Shown: positions 1 through 10,690 of the stretch, one piece after another
Position numbering within the stretch: position 1 is the stretch's first letter
Layout: each line of letters opens with the position of its first letter
NCBI RefSeq assembly: GCF_033568475.1
Contig: NC_133121.1
Coordinates: 194,938,664 to 195,002,663, forward strand
Length of the DNA stretch: 64,000 nucleotides
From: Henckelia pumila
Lineage: Eukaryota; Streptophyta; Magnoliopsida; Lamiales; Gesneriaceae
Reading direction: 5' to 3'
Position numbers and translations under genes: made by a program
Notes under the pieces: generated by a model
Database searches by the model: none
Told to the model about the DNA's origin: nothing
Seen by the model: the letters and a program-made list of their open reading frames with translations, nothing else

Positions 1-1028
1 CCCTCAATGGTTCAGGGATACAGCTAGCCGTGGGCTCACAACTCCTTGTGACTCGGAACAACACTTTCCGACTTGCCCAACGAATCATGGTAAAGCGCCT
101 AGCAACATCGCCCCATGATTCCCTAGGTATCACTGATAGTGCCTACAAGAACCAGTAGATTTTGGTTAGCGTACAGTACGGTCCCTTCATCCAAATATCC
201 CGATCGAATCAACAACCATTGGTATATCGAGAGTCGCTCAAGATTCGATAACTATGCAATACATCTTGAAGATCAAATTAGTGACATCGCATGTGCTACT
301 AAGAAACCATTTCTTAAATCACATCAATTACTCTGGCCAGAGATTTATCACACTAATATCTCCTCAGATCGCATAGGATATCCACACTCGCAAGTATGTG
401 GTGAATCCTTGACAACAATGCATTGACTCCTATATGTGTCGTAACTGTACCCAATCTCGACACCTGATGACCCCCATAGAGTCGGTAAACGAGTCAAAGC
501 ACAGCACTAGCATATAGAGTCTCCATGATGTTTCAAGTCGTAAGGACTAATGGTGTACAACCAAAACCGCGGACTTAATCCACTCGATAAGTGATAACCA
601 CTTGGAAAGTCCGGATAGGGTAGTTCGATTATTCATCCTATGAATATCCATTTGCATGCTTCGAACATCTCCATGTTCCCTACCAATGAAACGTGGTACT
701 CCGCATCGCAAATGCTAGTCTCAAACTCGAGCGATCCTTATCCTTATTATCGGACGGCTCAATCGACTAGGAACGGTTTTAGAACATACAGTGACTATAA
801 GATGTATTTCATGATAGACATCTCCATGTTCTACCACATCTTACATACACTATAGTATATTCAAGGTCTTTATCAAAACAACAATAGTATATCACAATAT
901 AACAATATGAAGTAATATAAAGTCATTGCCATAAAAGTGTAAATAATATTAAACAAAAGATTGTTTATACAAAGAGTCATCAAAGCCCATAGCCACACAG
1001 TTGGCTCACTGGGCACCCACTCTTACAA
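1..1028. repeat. LTR-retrotransposon-like fragment (non-coding)
   Basis: No credible protein is encoded; the short open frames have no recognisable domain. The sequence resembles the long terminal repeat of a plant LTR retrotransposon, probably read on the minus strand, but the window starts inside it and neither LTR end can be fixed. It stops abruptly near 1028, where 5S rDNA spacer sequence begins. The family assignment is from memory of similar repeats and is weak. Confidence 0.4.
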
Positions 1029-1180
1029 GAGACCCGCGTCACCCAGATCGCACGTTCACGTCGTGTGATTCAGTCTATTGCATCTTTTCTATCCGTGGAT
1101 TGGACTGAAAATGTCGGAAATAGGACAGCGAGGAATTGAAAGAACAAGAAGTACGAGTATGAAAAAAAAACTATGAAAAA

Positions 1181-1298
1181 GGGGAGCAACATGAGGACTT
1201 CCCATGCGTCACCCATCCTAGTACTGCTCTCGCCCAAGCACGCTTAACTTCGAAGTTTTGATGGGATCCGTTGCATTAGTGCTGGTATGATCGCACCC
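1181..1298 (-). rRNA. 5S rRNA gene copy 1, degenerate
   Basis: Read on the minus strand the sequence starts GGGTGCGATCATACCAGC and runs about 118 nt, close to the normal 120-nt plant 5S rRNA, the RNA polymerase III product of the large ribosomal subunit. The internal A-box region (AAGTTAAGCGTGCTTGGG) is intact. The C-box region is damaged: the usual GACCTCCTGGG reads GACGCATGGG, one base short. A T-rich terminator follows the 3' end (1161-1180 on the opposite strand), a C sits at -1, and an AT-rich TATA-like stretch lies about 25 bp upstream. The damaged C box suggests a pseudogene. Confidence 0.88.
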
Positions 1299-1691
1299 GA
1301 CAGTGAATGAATTCTTTATTATTTTGTCTCTCGAATTGTGGATCGGAGGAACATGCACTGTACTTTCAAACGGACATAACTTTCGGCCCGTTGAGAGTAA
1401 CGGGGCTTCAACCTGCTCACGCGAAGCTCGTCTCGATACCTACAGCACACATCTCGGTCTAAGAGACGGAGACTCTCAATTTCCAACCCAAAGATGGACT
1501 TTCGGGGCATTTTTCCCATAGGGCTTGTTGGGACCCATCGAAGCGACCCGCGTCACCCAGATCGCACATTCACGTCATGTGATTCAGTCTTTTGCATCTT
1601 TTTTATCCGCGGATTGTACTGAAGGAGTCGGGAATAGGACAGCGAGGAATCGGAATAACAAGAAAGTAAGAAAAAAAAAATTAATGAAAAA

Positions 1692-1810
1692 GGGGTGCAA
1701 CACGAGGACATCCCAGGGGGTCACCGATCCTAATACTTCTTTCGCCCAAGCACGCTTAACTTCGAAGTTCTGATGGGATACGGTGCATTAGTGCTGGTAT
1801 GATCGCTCCC
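1692..1810 (-). rRNA. 5S rRNA gene copy 2, degenerate
   Basis: A 119-nt 5S-like copy on the minus strand. The start is altered (GGGAGCG for GGGTGCG). There are changes around the intermediate element, and the C-box word GGATGGGTGACC reads GGATCGGTGACC. The 3' end is still followed by a T-rich stretch. Its A box is intact, so it keeps part of the internal promoter, but the scattered changes make a functional gene unlikely. Confidence 0.87.
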
Positions 1811-2210
1811 AACAGTGAATTAATTCTTTATTGTTTTGTCTCTCGAATTGCGGATTGGAGGAATAGGCGCTGCACTTTCAAACGGACATAACTTTCGGCC
1901 GGCTGAAAGTTACGGGAGCTTCAGCCTGCTCACGCGAAGCTCGTCTCGATACCTACAGCGCGCATCTTGGTTTAAGAGATGGAGACTCTCAAATTCCAAC
2001 TCGGAGATAGACGTTCGGGGTGTTTGTCCCATAGGGCATGTTAGGAACCACCGAAGCGGCCCGCGTCACCCAAATCGAACGTTCACATCGTGTGATTCAG
2101 TCTATTGCATCTTTTCTATCCGCGGATTAGACTAAAGGAGTCGGGAATAGGATAGTGAGGAATCGGAATAACAAGATGTACGAGTAAGAAAAAAAGAAAT
2201 TAATGAAAAA

Positions 2211-2329
2211 GAGGTACAACACGAGGACTTCCCAGGGGGTATCCCATCCTAGTACTGCTCTCACCCAAGCACAATTAACTTCAGAGTTTTCATGGGATCT
2301 ATTGCATTAGTGCTGGTACGATCGCACCC
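2211..2329 (-). rRNA. 5S rRNA gene copy 3, degenerate
   Basis: A 119-nt 5S-like copy on the minus strand. The start GGGTGCGATC is kept, but the A box is altered (AAGTTAATTGTGCTTGGG) and the C box reads GGATGGGATACC. Many differences are C-to-T or G-to-A, the pattern expected from decay of methylated cytosines in a silenced array. It is the most decayed of the three and probably a pseudogene. Confidence 0.85.
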
Positions 2330-2648
2330 AACAGTGAATGAATTCTTTATTGTTTTGTCTCTCGAATTTCGGATCGGAGAAACAGGCGCTGCACTTTCAA
2401 ACGGACATAACTTTTGGCCCGCTGAGAGTTATGGGAGCTTCAACCTGCTCATGCAAAGCTCGTCTCGATACCTACAGTGCGCATCTTGGTCTAAGAGACG
2501 GAGACGCTCAATTTCCAACCCGGAGATGGACTTTCGGGGCGTTTTTCCCGTAGGGCATGTTGGGACCCATCGAAACGACCCGCGTTACCCAGATCGCACG
2601 TTCACGTCTTGTGATTCAGTCTATTGCATCTTTTCTATCCGCGGATTG

Positions 2649-3572
2649 TGATGTGAATCTTATGTATGAAAGGCAACACGATTTCAACGAATCGCACCTC
2701 AATTCGATAACAAAAGAATTCAAAAAATTTTGTCCCGACTTTGAAACAAGTAACAGATTTTTGAATCTCCACCTCTAGTTGAACCTGTAACTAGCAACAG
2801 AAAATTCACGATAGAAAACAATCAAAGATTCAAATAAGACCTTCAAAGGAACCTGTCTTTGACAACCCAATTGAAAATCTATTGAAAAATGCCACAAAGC
2901 TATGAAACTTTGATAAGTTTGATTTTGGGTAAAGCAAAAGCTTTGATAAAATTATAAAGAGAATTTTGTATTGAATAATAAATAATCTGAAAATCTTAGT
3001 TATCATTAAAATAATGAATGTTGTAGTATTTATATTACAACCCAAAATATTGAAAGATAACGCAAAATAAATCAAAAAGATATCAAAGATATCTCCTAAA
3101 GTTTCCTAGTAGGAATAAAAGACCTAAAATAAACAAAGTAAATCCAAAATATTAAAAATACTCAAAATTCCACGCACACACACTACACGCCGAAGTATGT
3201 GTGCGAGAACGTCGGCACGGGCGCGCTATGGAATGGCGCGGGCGCGCTTGTCGTGCGCAGGAACGGCGCGGGTGTGCGGCTAACAGTCGCGGGCGCGCTG
3301 GCGTCTCGCAGATGATGGCGCGGGCGCACGTGTACAGGAGCGCGGGCGCGCCTATGCTTCGAACCAAAGAATTCAATTTTGTGATTTCTTTAATGTTTTC
3401 TCCATTTTCTTGATCCTTTTGATCTCCGAAAACATTATAATAATTTTCAAAGTTATTTTCATGCTCTCCAACCAAGTTTCCATGGATCCCAAATCCTGCA
3501 ATCATTGATAGCAAATTAAGAGACATCCCTTGGAACAATATGAATCATCGAACGCCTCCTAGATTCATATCA
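2649..3572 (-). repeat. 3' LTR of the Ty3 element
   Basis: This 924-bp LTR is bounded by TGATGTGAATC at the left and GATTCATATCA at the right, an imperfect 11-bp inverted terminus. The purine tract of the internal region abuts its right end. It contains a TATA box (minus-strand TATAAATA at 3027-3034) and a GC-rich repeated-word array at about 3205-3352. It carries about 21 bp in that array that the other LTR lacks. Confidence 0.85.
3027..3352 (-). promoter_or_regulatory. LTR promoter: TATA box plus GC-rich word array
   Basis: Minus-strand TATAAATA lies at 3027-3034. About 170 bp upstream in the direction of transcription (3205-3352) are about six spaced copies of a GC-rich word near GCGCGGGCGCGC in an otherwise AT-rich LTR. 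The other LTR has the same layout at 7069-7372. Role inferred, not shown. Confidence 0.45.
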
Positions 3573-5211
3573 GACTCCCCTTCTTCAAAAATATTTGTCC
3601 TCAAATCTTGCCCTTTATCTACAAAAACCAAGCAAATATTAGAAACTTTAAAAATATTTTTCACAAACAACAATGTACTTTGCACACTCAAAACCATGTC
3701 AAAAATCACGAAATTTCTCATATACAAATGAAACACATTATAACTACTCGCATGCTTAAACATGATTAAAATTCCATTTAGCAAGACAAAGATCAAATTC
3801 CTCCCCTTATTAGACCTAGTTAACCCCAACACAAAGTTCATAGTTAAGTACAACCATTGCTTTTTAGGAATAAGAAACAATGCACTTGAAATATGTCACT
3901 CACAATTCCTCTCAACATATCTCTTCATATGCAACCACAACAAATATTCATGCAACGTATTCATTAACTTTATACTACATGCTCCCACAACAAGTAACTT
4001 ATTCAATGACGAAGATGGAATAAAAGTGCTACTCATCTTAAACAAACACTTATTGCTCACATAGAATTTCTCAAGAGTTTCATGCAAACATAACTCAAAC
4101 ACATATTTCAAACCATTATCCAATGCATATAACTCATTAACATTCTCAATCCATAAAAACTTTGTAACCAAAATAGATAAGAACTCATACCTTTGTGATA
4201 GTATAGTAACTACCACATATTTCTTACCTCGTTGGCATTGGATCAACTCTTCACCAATAATTCTAACATGTTCACGATCCAACATGATTAACACAACTCC
4301 ATAATGTTCAACATGCACATTAAAATTTTTGTTATACACTAAGATATAATCAAAGTATATCACAACAAAGTTACCCATAGATGCATGCAAAACAAACTCA
4401 TCAATCCCATGAAAGTATTACGCACATTAGCTAGCTCAAAAGTTAATACTAGCCACTCAAGCAAATATGACTTTCCACCTATGCTATTCATGCAACACTC
4501 GCACACAACATAAACCAAATCACTCAATCTCATAACATACAACGATTCAAACACCTTGAAATCAAAAAGTGACTTCAACAAATCAATATGATCCAAATCA
4601 ATCACTCTTGTAGTATGCAAAATTTCAAGAGACTTAAAATCACAATTTGAAATTAAAGCATATTTCATAGATATCATAGTCACAAATCTCTCAACAAAAT
4701 CATTAAATCCCAATAATTGAGAATTGAGATCATACCTTTGAAAGTAGGCATTTGATTGGTATCCAACATTTAAAGTTAAATCATACCTCTCGAATGGAAC
4801 AACTCTCAAATATCTAACCTCACTTTGTGTATGACCAACTTTACATGGATCCAACATGTTGTATCTTCTTTGCTTACTCATCCCAACATCTTTCACAACC
4901 TGCAAAGAAGAAAGAATACTGCTCGGGATTGAACCGGCTATTTCATCACAATGAGATAAAACCTCTTTGTACATAAGTACTTTAAAGATCTTATTCAATT
5001 GCACAAATTTTTCAACCTCACAATTTTGGATCATAATATTTTCTTTTTTTATTGGTCTCTTTCCTCTCTTTTCTTTCCTCTCTTTTTTTACCTCAAAGAC
5101 CATCTCACTCTTTTGAACTCTCTTTCTTTCGGCCTCAATTATATCTTTTTCTTTTTCTTTTTCCATGGCTATCTCACTTTTTTCATCACTCTTTTTTTTC
5201 AGCCATATCAC
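3573..5211 (-). pseudogene. Ty3 pol remnants (RT and integrase pieces)
   Basis: Three broken frames in order on the minus strand. 4360-5211 is a lysine/glutamate-rich linker ending in an RT-like piece (NTFMGLMS). 3896-4390 holds FVVIYFDYILVYNK, the RT catalytic box, where the usual YFDD is YFDY, so one catalytic aspartate is lost. A frame that crosses into the LTR (3545-3880) has MNFVLGLTRSNKGRNLIFV, resembling the integrase core start, then a tail ending FEEGESDMNLGG typical of the polyprotein end. Most of RT, RNase H and integrase is missing. Confidence 0.68.
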
Positions 5212-6013
5212 TCAATTTTTCAAATTCCAATTGATCCTCAAGAAGTTCTTTTGGACTCAATTGAATAGAAAGATTACAAGACTCATCCAACAACAAATTA
5301 CTAGTCTTACTATGAACATCAATAGGACTCTCATCCCTCACAAGAATATTAGATGACTCCTCAACACATACAAACTCACCTATCACTTCACATTCTCCAT
5401 CAATAACACCACTATCAATCACATCATGCACAATAGAAGATTTCTCATCATGCCATTCACCTTCCACCGCACAAATTTCAACAATCACTTCATCAATTAA
5501 TGAAGTTTCATCCTCAACTTTCTCAACTACTTCTACTTCACATTTAGATTCAACCTTCACTACAACATTAGATTCAAGCTCTACACGAGAATCCGACACT
5601 TTCATCATAGCTTCCTTAACACATTGGCTCATATCATGCGTATCTTTTCTACGACACCATAAGCATGCAATATCAAAGGTACTAGAATTTGAAAGTTTAG
5701 ATGTACCTCTATGTTCACATTTGGAAACTCCTCGTTTCCTCTCATTAGGAGCAAAACGTGTCCGCATAGCTCTCTTCAACTCATCCCATGTAAAAATAGG
5801 ATTCATTCCATGTCTTTTCCTATTCACTACCACTTTATCCCACCAAGTGCAAGCATAGTCGATAAACTCTTGTAAAACAAGTTTAAACTTCCTAGCTTCA
5901 GAAAAATCACGACCTTCAAATAAAAACTCTACCCTTTTCTCCCACTTCAAATACGACTCCAAATCTGAATAACCATCAAACGATGGAATTTTATTTATCT
6001 TAATCCTATCCAA
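5186..6013 (-). pseudogene. Ty3 gag remnant (275 codons)
   Basis: The first ~95 residues match the retrotransposon gag domain: an IPSFDGYSDLESYLKWEKRVE start, then a WWD motif (TWWDKVVVNR) and a TWDELKRAMRTRF motif. A CX2C pair near residues 118-121 (CLWCRRKDTHDMSQC) is a degraded CCHC zinc knuckle. The tail is acidic and repetitive. Gag would form the virus-like particle in the cytoplasm. The frame runs into the next one (4360-5211) by a frameshift. Taken as the remnant of one gag-pol frame. Confidence 0.72.
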
Positions 6014-6675
6014 ATAATATTCAAAATCTTTTTCTCCACGACAACCATCATCATGTCTTCTCTCTCTCCTACTACTATCATACCCATATAATCTTTTTTC
6101 ACTCTTCCTATACTCATCAAAGTTTCTTTAAAACATTGTACCTGCAAGAAAAAAGTTAGTAATAAAATATCCTTACCCAAATTCTCACTAGTCACTCCAA
6201 AGAAAATCACTCAATTACTCTTTTTTTTTCACTCAAAATATATGGAATAGCTTATGCTTTGTGATTTTAAATATCAAATTCACAAGTTTAAAACTTGTAA
6301 ACACTTGCCAATCGACTCACGTAGATTGCACAAAAACAAGAAATTGACTTTATGAAGATTGAAATAAACTTGGCACCCAAGACTCACAAGACACAAGAAA
6401 TTTTGACCACAAGTTATTTTGCTTTCTTTTTTTTTTTTTTGACAATTTCGGTCTCTTTTTTTTTTGACCGAATATTTTTTTTTTTCGAATTTTCTCTTTT
6501 TTTTTGAATTTATAACTTGTAGCACAAGACACAAGATTTGGATAACAAGTTTGAAAGAATGGCACAGAAATTTGAGATGATATAGATGAAGAACGAAGAA
6601 AAAGGAAAGATGAACGAAGAACGAAGAAAGAATATAGATTAAAGAAAGATACGACTTACTTGAATCAAAACCTTA

Positions 6676-6689
6676 AGCTTTGATACCAA
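6676..6689 (-). other. Primer-binding site (initiator Met tRNA type)
   Basis: On the minus strand the bases right after the 5' LTR read TGGTATCAAAGCTT, close to the standard TGGTATCAGAGC complementary to the 3' end of initiator methionine tRNA. It fixes the transcription direction as minus and the lower boundary of the 5' LTR at 6691. Confidence 0.8.
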
Positions 6690-6690
6690 A

Positions 6691-7502
6691 TGATGTGAAT
6701 CTTATGTATGAAAGGCAACACGATTTCAATGAATCGCACCTCAATTCGATAACAAAAGAATTCAAAGATTTTTGTCCCGACTTTGAAACAAGTAACAGAT
6801 TTTGGAATCTCCACCTCTAGTTGAACCTGTAACTAGCAACAGAAAATTTACGATAGAAAACAATCGAAGATTCAAATTAGACCTTCAAAGGAACCTGTCT
6901 TTGACAACCCAATTGAAAATCGATTTACAAACGCCACAAAGCTATGAATCTTTGATAAGTTTGATTTTGGGTAAAGCAAAAGCTTTGATAAAATTCTAAA
7001 GAGAATTTTGTATTGAATAATCAATAATCTGAAAATCTTAGTTATCATTAAAATAATGAATATTGTAGTATTTATATTACAACCCAAAATATTGAAAGAT
7101 AACGCAAAATAAATCAAAAAGATATCAAAGATATCTCCTAAAGTTTCCTAGTAGGAATAAAAGACCTAAAATAAACAAAGTAAATCCAAAATATTAAAAA
7201 AACTCAAAATTCCACGCACACACACTACACGCAGAAGTGTGTGTGAGAGAACGTCGGCGCGGGCGCGCTTGTCGTGCGCAGGAACGGCGCGGGCGCGCGG
7301 CTAATAGGCGCAGGCGCGCTGGCCTCTCGCAGATGATGGCGCGGGCGCACGTGTACAGGAGTGCGGGCGCGCCTATGCTTCGAACCAAAGAATTCAATTT
7401 CGTGATTTCTTCAATATTTTTTCCATTTTCTTGATCCTTTTGACCTCCGAAAACATTATAATAATTTTCAAAGTTATTTCCATGCTCTCCAACCAAGTTT
7501 CC
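6691..7502 (-). repeat. 5' LTR of the Ty3 element, truncated
   Basis: Closely similar to 2649-3482 from the shared TGATGTGAATC start onward, with a TATA box at 7069-7076 and a GC-rich array at about 7247-7372. Similarity stops at 7502; the last roughly 90 bp present in the other LTR are missing. The adjoining sequence is the pol end of a different Ty3 element, so a deletion or recombination fused the two. Confidence 0.85.
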
Positions 7503-7628
7503 AAGGAGGCTTAGGACGCGGGTTATTCCGATGGTCAAAGTCCAGTGGCTGAATCATTCCGAGGAGGAAGCTATTGGGAGACTGAGGCCAATATGAGGAC
7601 TCGATACCCGGATTTATTCGTTACGTAA
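7503..7628 (+). pseudogene. Integrase C-terminal fragment of Ty3 pol
   Basis: The frame reads VIPMVKVQWLNHSEEEA, the typical chromodomain-like tail of plant gypsy integrase. A one-base deletion near 7573 shifts it, and the other frame then reads WETEANMRTRYPDLFVT before the stop at 7626-7628. Only about 40 codons remain because the left side is cut at the junction with the preceding LTR. Confidence 0.8.
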
Positions 7629-8692
7629 CTTAATTTTGAGGACGAAATTCAATTTAAGGGGCGAAAGTTGTAACGTCCGAAAATTTTCTTAGGTGATTTC
7701 GCATGCATAACTAGGAAAAATAATTAATTTAAAATTTAGAAAATGGGTTAAATGTTTTTATGTCAATTATGTGAGATTATTTGCATGTTTTAAATTTTAT
7801 TTTTAGTATTTAACCTGCAGTTATGCTATTTATGAAATTTCTATAAATATTATTTTTCGATCGCATAGACGGGACCGTGGATGAACGAGATTAAGGATTT
7901 TTACTTAAAATATTTTATGAGAATTTTATGAGACATAAATTATTATTTTAAGATATTATTTTCAAAAAAATTATATTTTTAATATATATAGATATATAGG
8001 AGTCCGATTTTCACTAAAATAAGTTATTTTAAGGGCTTTTAGTAGGTTTTAAAATATCTATAATATTATATTACGAAATTTTATCAGAAAAATAATAAAT
8101 TTTAAGGGCTATTTTTATATTAAACTTGATAGATTATCTTCCAAAAATCTAACTTAATAGTTAAATAAGCAAACAATTTATTTAGCCCTTATTTCATCTT
8201 CTTCTTCACGTTATTTTCACCCTAGCCGCCGCACACACCAATCACCATCTTCCTCACGCCTCAACTGAAAACACACTTCCCACACACGATGTTTGAAGAT
8301 TCAAGCAAAGGTTTGCGAGTCGTTCATCCACGAGATCGTCTAACGCATCGAAAACCCATTTTTGGCTTCAAAAAAAAAACACGTTCGAACTCTCTCTTTG
8401 GCCACCATCTAAGTCATAATATTCTAATCTTGCATGAAAACCTTGGATTTAGTATGTGTGTGTTCGAGTTTTATGAAGGTTGTGCAATTATATGTGAACT
8501 GTACACGTTCTTCATGTTTCTCACGGGTTTTTCATTATTTTTCTGATTGGGTTCGTTGAAGGGCTGCTAGTTCATGGTCATGGAGTGTGTTAGGGTCACA
8601 GTGGTCGGTTTAGATGGTTGCATGAAGGTGGTTTATGTTAGGGCCGAAGTGGTTCTTTCTGGTTGTGCACAGAACGGCGGTTTAGGGTTCTT

Positions 8693-9372
8693 TAGGGGTG
8701 TCAATTCGGGTGGTCGGGTGGGTTCGGGTCGGGTTGATGAAAACAATTCTAAAAATTTATTTAACCCGAACCCGAATCAACGCTAAAATGCCCAACCCGA
8801 ACCCGAACCCGAACCCGAACCCGACTAACCCGACTAACCCGATCAACCTGAACCAACCCGAAGTTTTTTTTAATTTTTTAACAAAATTATTAAATAAAAA
8901 TTCAAAAAACACAATTATAACAATAATAATATTTAATTTAAAACACATAATAACAAAATCTAAACTTATATACAATTTAAATTTGAATTTTTAGTTATAA
9001 AAAATTTGTAGTATACTTATTACAAAAAATAAAAAAATATTTTAAAAAATAAAAATTGCACAAAATAAACATTAAATTAAGAAAATATATTATATCAATA
9101 TATAATAATTTTTTTCAAACATATATACAACGTATAAAAATGTAGTAATCTATCTTAATTTTATATAAAAATAATAATAATTAAAAGTTTCGGGTCATTT
9201 CGGGTCAACCCGGGTTGACCCTAACCCAACCCGAACCCGATTAATTTTTTCGGGTTAGCTTTCGGGTCAACTCGATTCGACACAAACCCAAAACCCCCCC
9301 CAACCCTAACCTGATATTTTTCGGGTTGGGTCGTGTCGGGTTGACGGGTTGGGTTGAGTTTTGACACCCCTA
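8693..9372. mobile_element. hAT-type MITE (680 bp) with 8-bp TSD
   Basis: The element starts TAGGGGTGTCAA and ends TTGACACCCCTA, perfect 12-bp terminal inverted repeats, and is flanked by GGGTTCTT at 8685-8692 and 9373-9380. The 8-bp duplication and TAGGGGTG termini are those of hAT transposons. There is no transposase. The ends are rich in an inverted (C)CGAACC / GGGTTCG word (8700-8870 and 9190-9360); the middle is very AT-rich. It sits in the long Ty3 LTR. Confidence 0.93.
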
Positions 9373-9933
9373 GGGTTCTTGAGAAAAGGAGGCTTCGTTC
9401 AGGTGGTGTAGGGCTTGGTTTGGTGCAAGGATGGGTTTGTTGGAACCGCACAGACCTGGGCTACATCTGGGCGGTGGAACTCTGGCCGGGGATGGCCGGA
9501 GCTGGACGGCCGCAGGCCATAATGACCTGCTGCTCGCGGCAGCAGCTTAGGAGAAAGGGCAGATCGGGCTGTAGGTTTTAGGATGGGCCGGGCTGGGTTT
9601 TCATGTCCAGGTCGGGTCTAAAATGTTACGGGTCAAGTTAGTTGGGTTCGGGTCTAGGTAGTGTTAATTGGGCTCGGGTATTTTATTTTTAAGTTAATTA
9701 TTAGTTTAGGTGTTTAAATGGGCTTAAGTTTGAATTAATTAAATAAATGGGCCAATTGGGTTTTATTAATTGGGTTTAAATAATTAATTAAGTGAGTCCA
9801 TTAATTTTCATGGGCCTAGGGTCCATGGAAGTTATTGAGTCAGTTTATGGTGATTTGGGCTCATTGGGCCAGATTAAGTCATTAATGGGCTTGGGTAAAT
9901 TAATGAGCCAGGAATGCACTATTGGGAGGGATG

Positions 9934-10434
9934 TAGGGATGGCAACGGGGCAGGGCGGGGACGGGTTTGCCATCCCCATCCCCGTCCTCGTCTCCATCCC
10001 CGGTTCTACATATTCGGGGAATCCCCGTCCCCAAACCCGTGGGGACTAAACCCCCCTCCCCGAACCCGAACCCGAACCCATTCTAGATATGAAAATGAGA
10101 TTGTGATGGGGTGGATCCCCGAACCCGTGGGGAAATCCCCAAACCCGTCCCCGTAGACATCAAACTTAAAATATTCAATTTTCCAACAATTATCTTTTAC
10201 ATTCCAAAAATCATTAATATTACATTTTTGTGTACTACCTTATAAAATGTTCAAACTCTAACTCTAAAATTTTGACAAATATTCATAAATTCTAGATTTA
10301 TATAAAAAATTTGAGGCATTCCAAGTCTCAAATATTAAATAATTCAACTTAGTGATTCAAATATCTTTAACATATATACGCTGAAAATTCTAAATAAATT
10401 CAAGAAAAATTTATTATATGATGATGAGTGTGTG

Positions 10435-10479
<45 letters not shown>

Positions 10480-10690
10480 TATTTAATTATTTATTTATTT
10501 ATTTATTTTCGGGGATATCGGGGCGGGTTCGGGGGTGGGGATAGCATCCCCATACCCGCCCCACTCCACTTCGGGGATTTTAAAAAAATCCCCGAACCCA
10601 AACCCGAACCCGAAACTCTCCCCCGAACCCGTCCCCGTTTCGGGTTTTCCCTGCAGGGACCCGAACCCGCGGGGAAAATTGCCATCCCTA
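9934..10690. mobile_element. hAT-type MITE (757 bp) nested 8 bp inside another
   Basis: Starts TAGGGATGGCAACGGGG and ends ATTGCCATCCCTA, with perfect inverted TAGGGATGGCAA termini. Flanked by GAGGGATG at 9926-9933 and 10691-10698, which are exactly the first 8 bp of the outer MITE. The interior has a (ATT)n run. Non-autonomous; no transposase. Confidence 0.92.
10440..10506. repeat. (ATT)n / (TTTA)n microsatellite
   Basis: An uninterrupted ATT run of roughly 13 units grades into TTTA units. It lies inside the inner hAT-type MITE and produces a spurious poly-isoleucine frame. Confidence 0.95.

Larger units (their letters stand above)
1029..2648 (-). repeat. Tandem 5S rDNA array remnant (three units)
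   Basis: Three degenerate 5S genes, all on the minus strand, lie 511 and 519 bp apart and are separated by about 390-400 bp of related non-transcribed spacer. Partial spacer flanks both sides: from about 1029 up to the first gene, and after 2329 up to 2648. Spacer words such as the run around 1540-1600 recur near 1030-1080, 2060-2110 and 2575-2640. The array is cut at 2648 inside a spacer by the Ty3 element that follows. Because spacer and gene both repeat, this is a broken piece of a tandem 5S locus rather than scattered 5S-derived SINEs. Confidence 0.9.
2649..7502 (-). mobile_element. Decayed Ty3/gypsy LTR retrotransposon, 5' LTR truncated
   Basis: Two near-identical direct repeats (2649-3572 and 6691-7502) flank a minus-strand internal region. 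Just below the right copy lies a primer-binding site matching initiator-Met tRNA, and just above the left copy a purine tract (GAAGAAGGGGAG on the minus strand). Internal frames encode a gag and broken RT and integrase pieces. The left end sits in 5S spacer sequence (5 bp before it: GATTG). The matching duplication on the right is missing because the 5' LTR is cut at 7502 and joined to another element. Frames are full of stops and shifts, so it is dead. Confidence 0.88.

Noticed and set aside
1303..2651. Several open frames in the 5S spacer that look related to each other
   Set aside because: The relation comes from the tandem 5S unit itself; they are spacer sequence on the strand opposite to the 5S genes.
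3152..3538. Arg/Ala-rich open frames in the GC-rich LTR parts (also 7194-7538, 58264-58571, 63621-63872)
   Set aside because: They lie in LTRs, change frame between copies and reflect the GC-rich word arrays.
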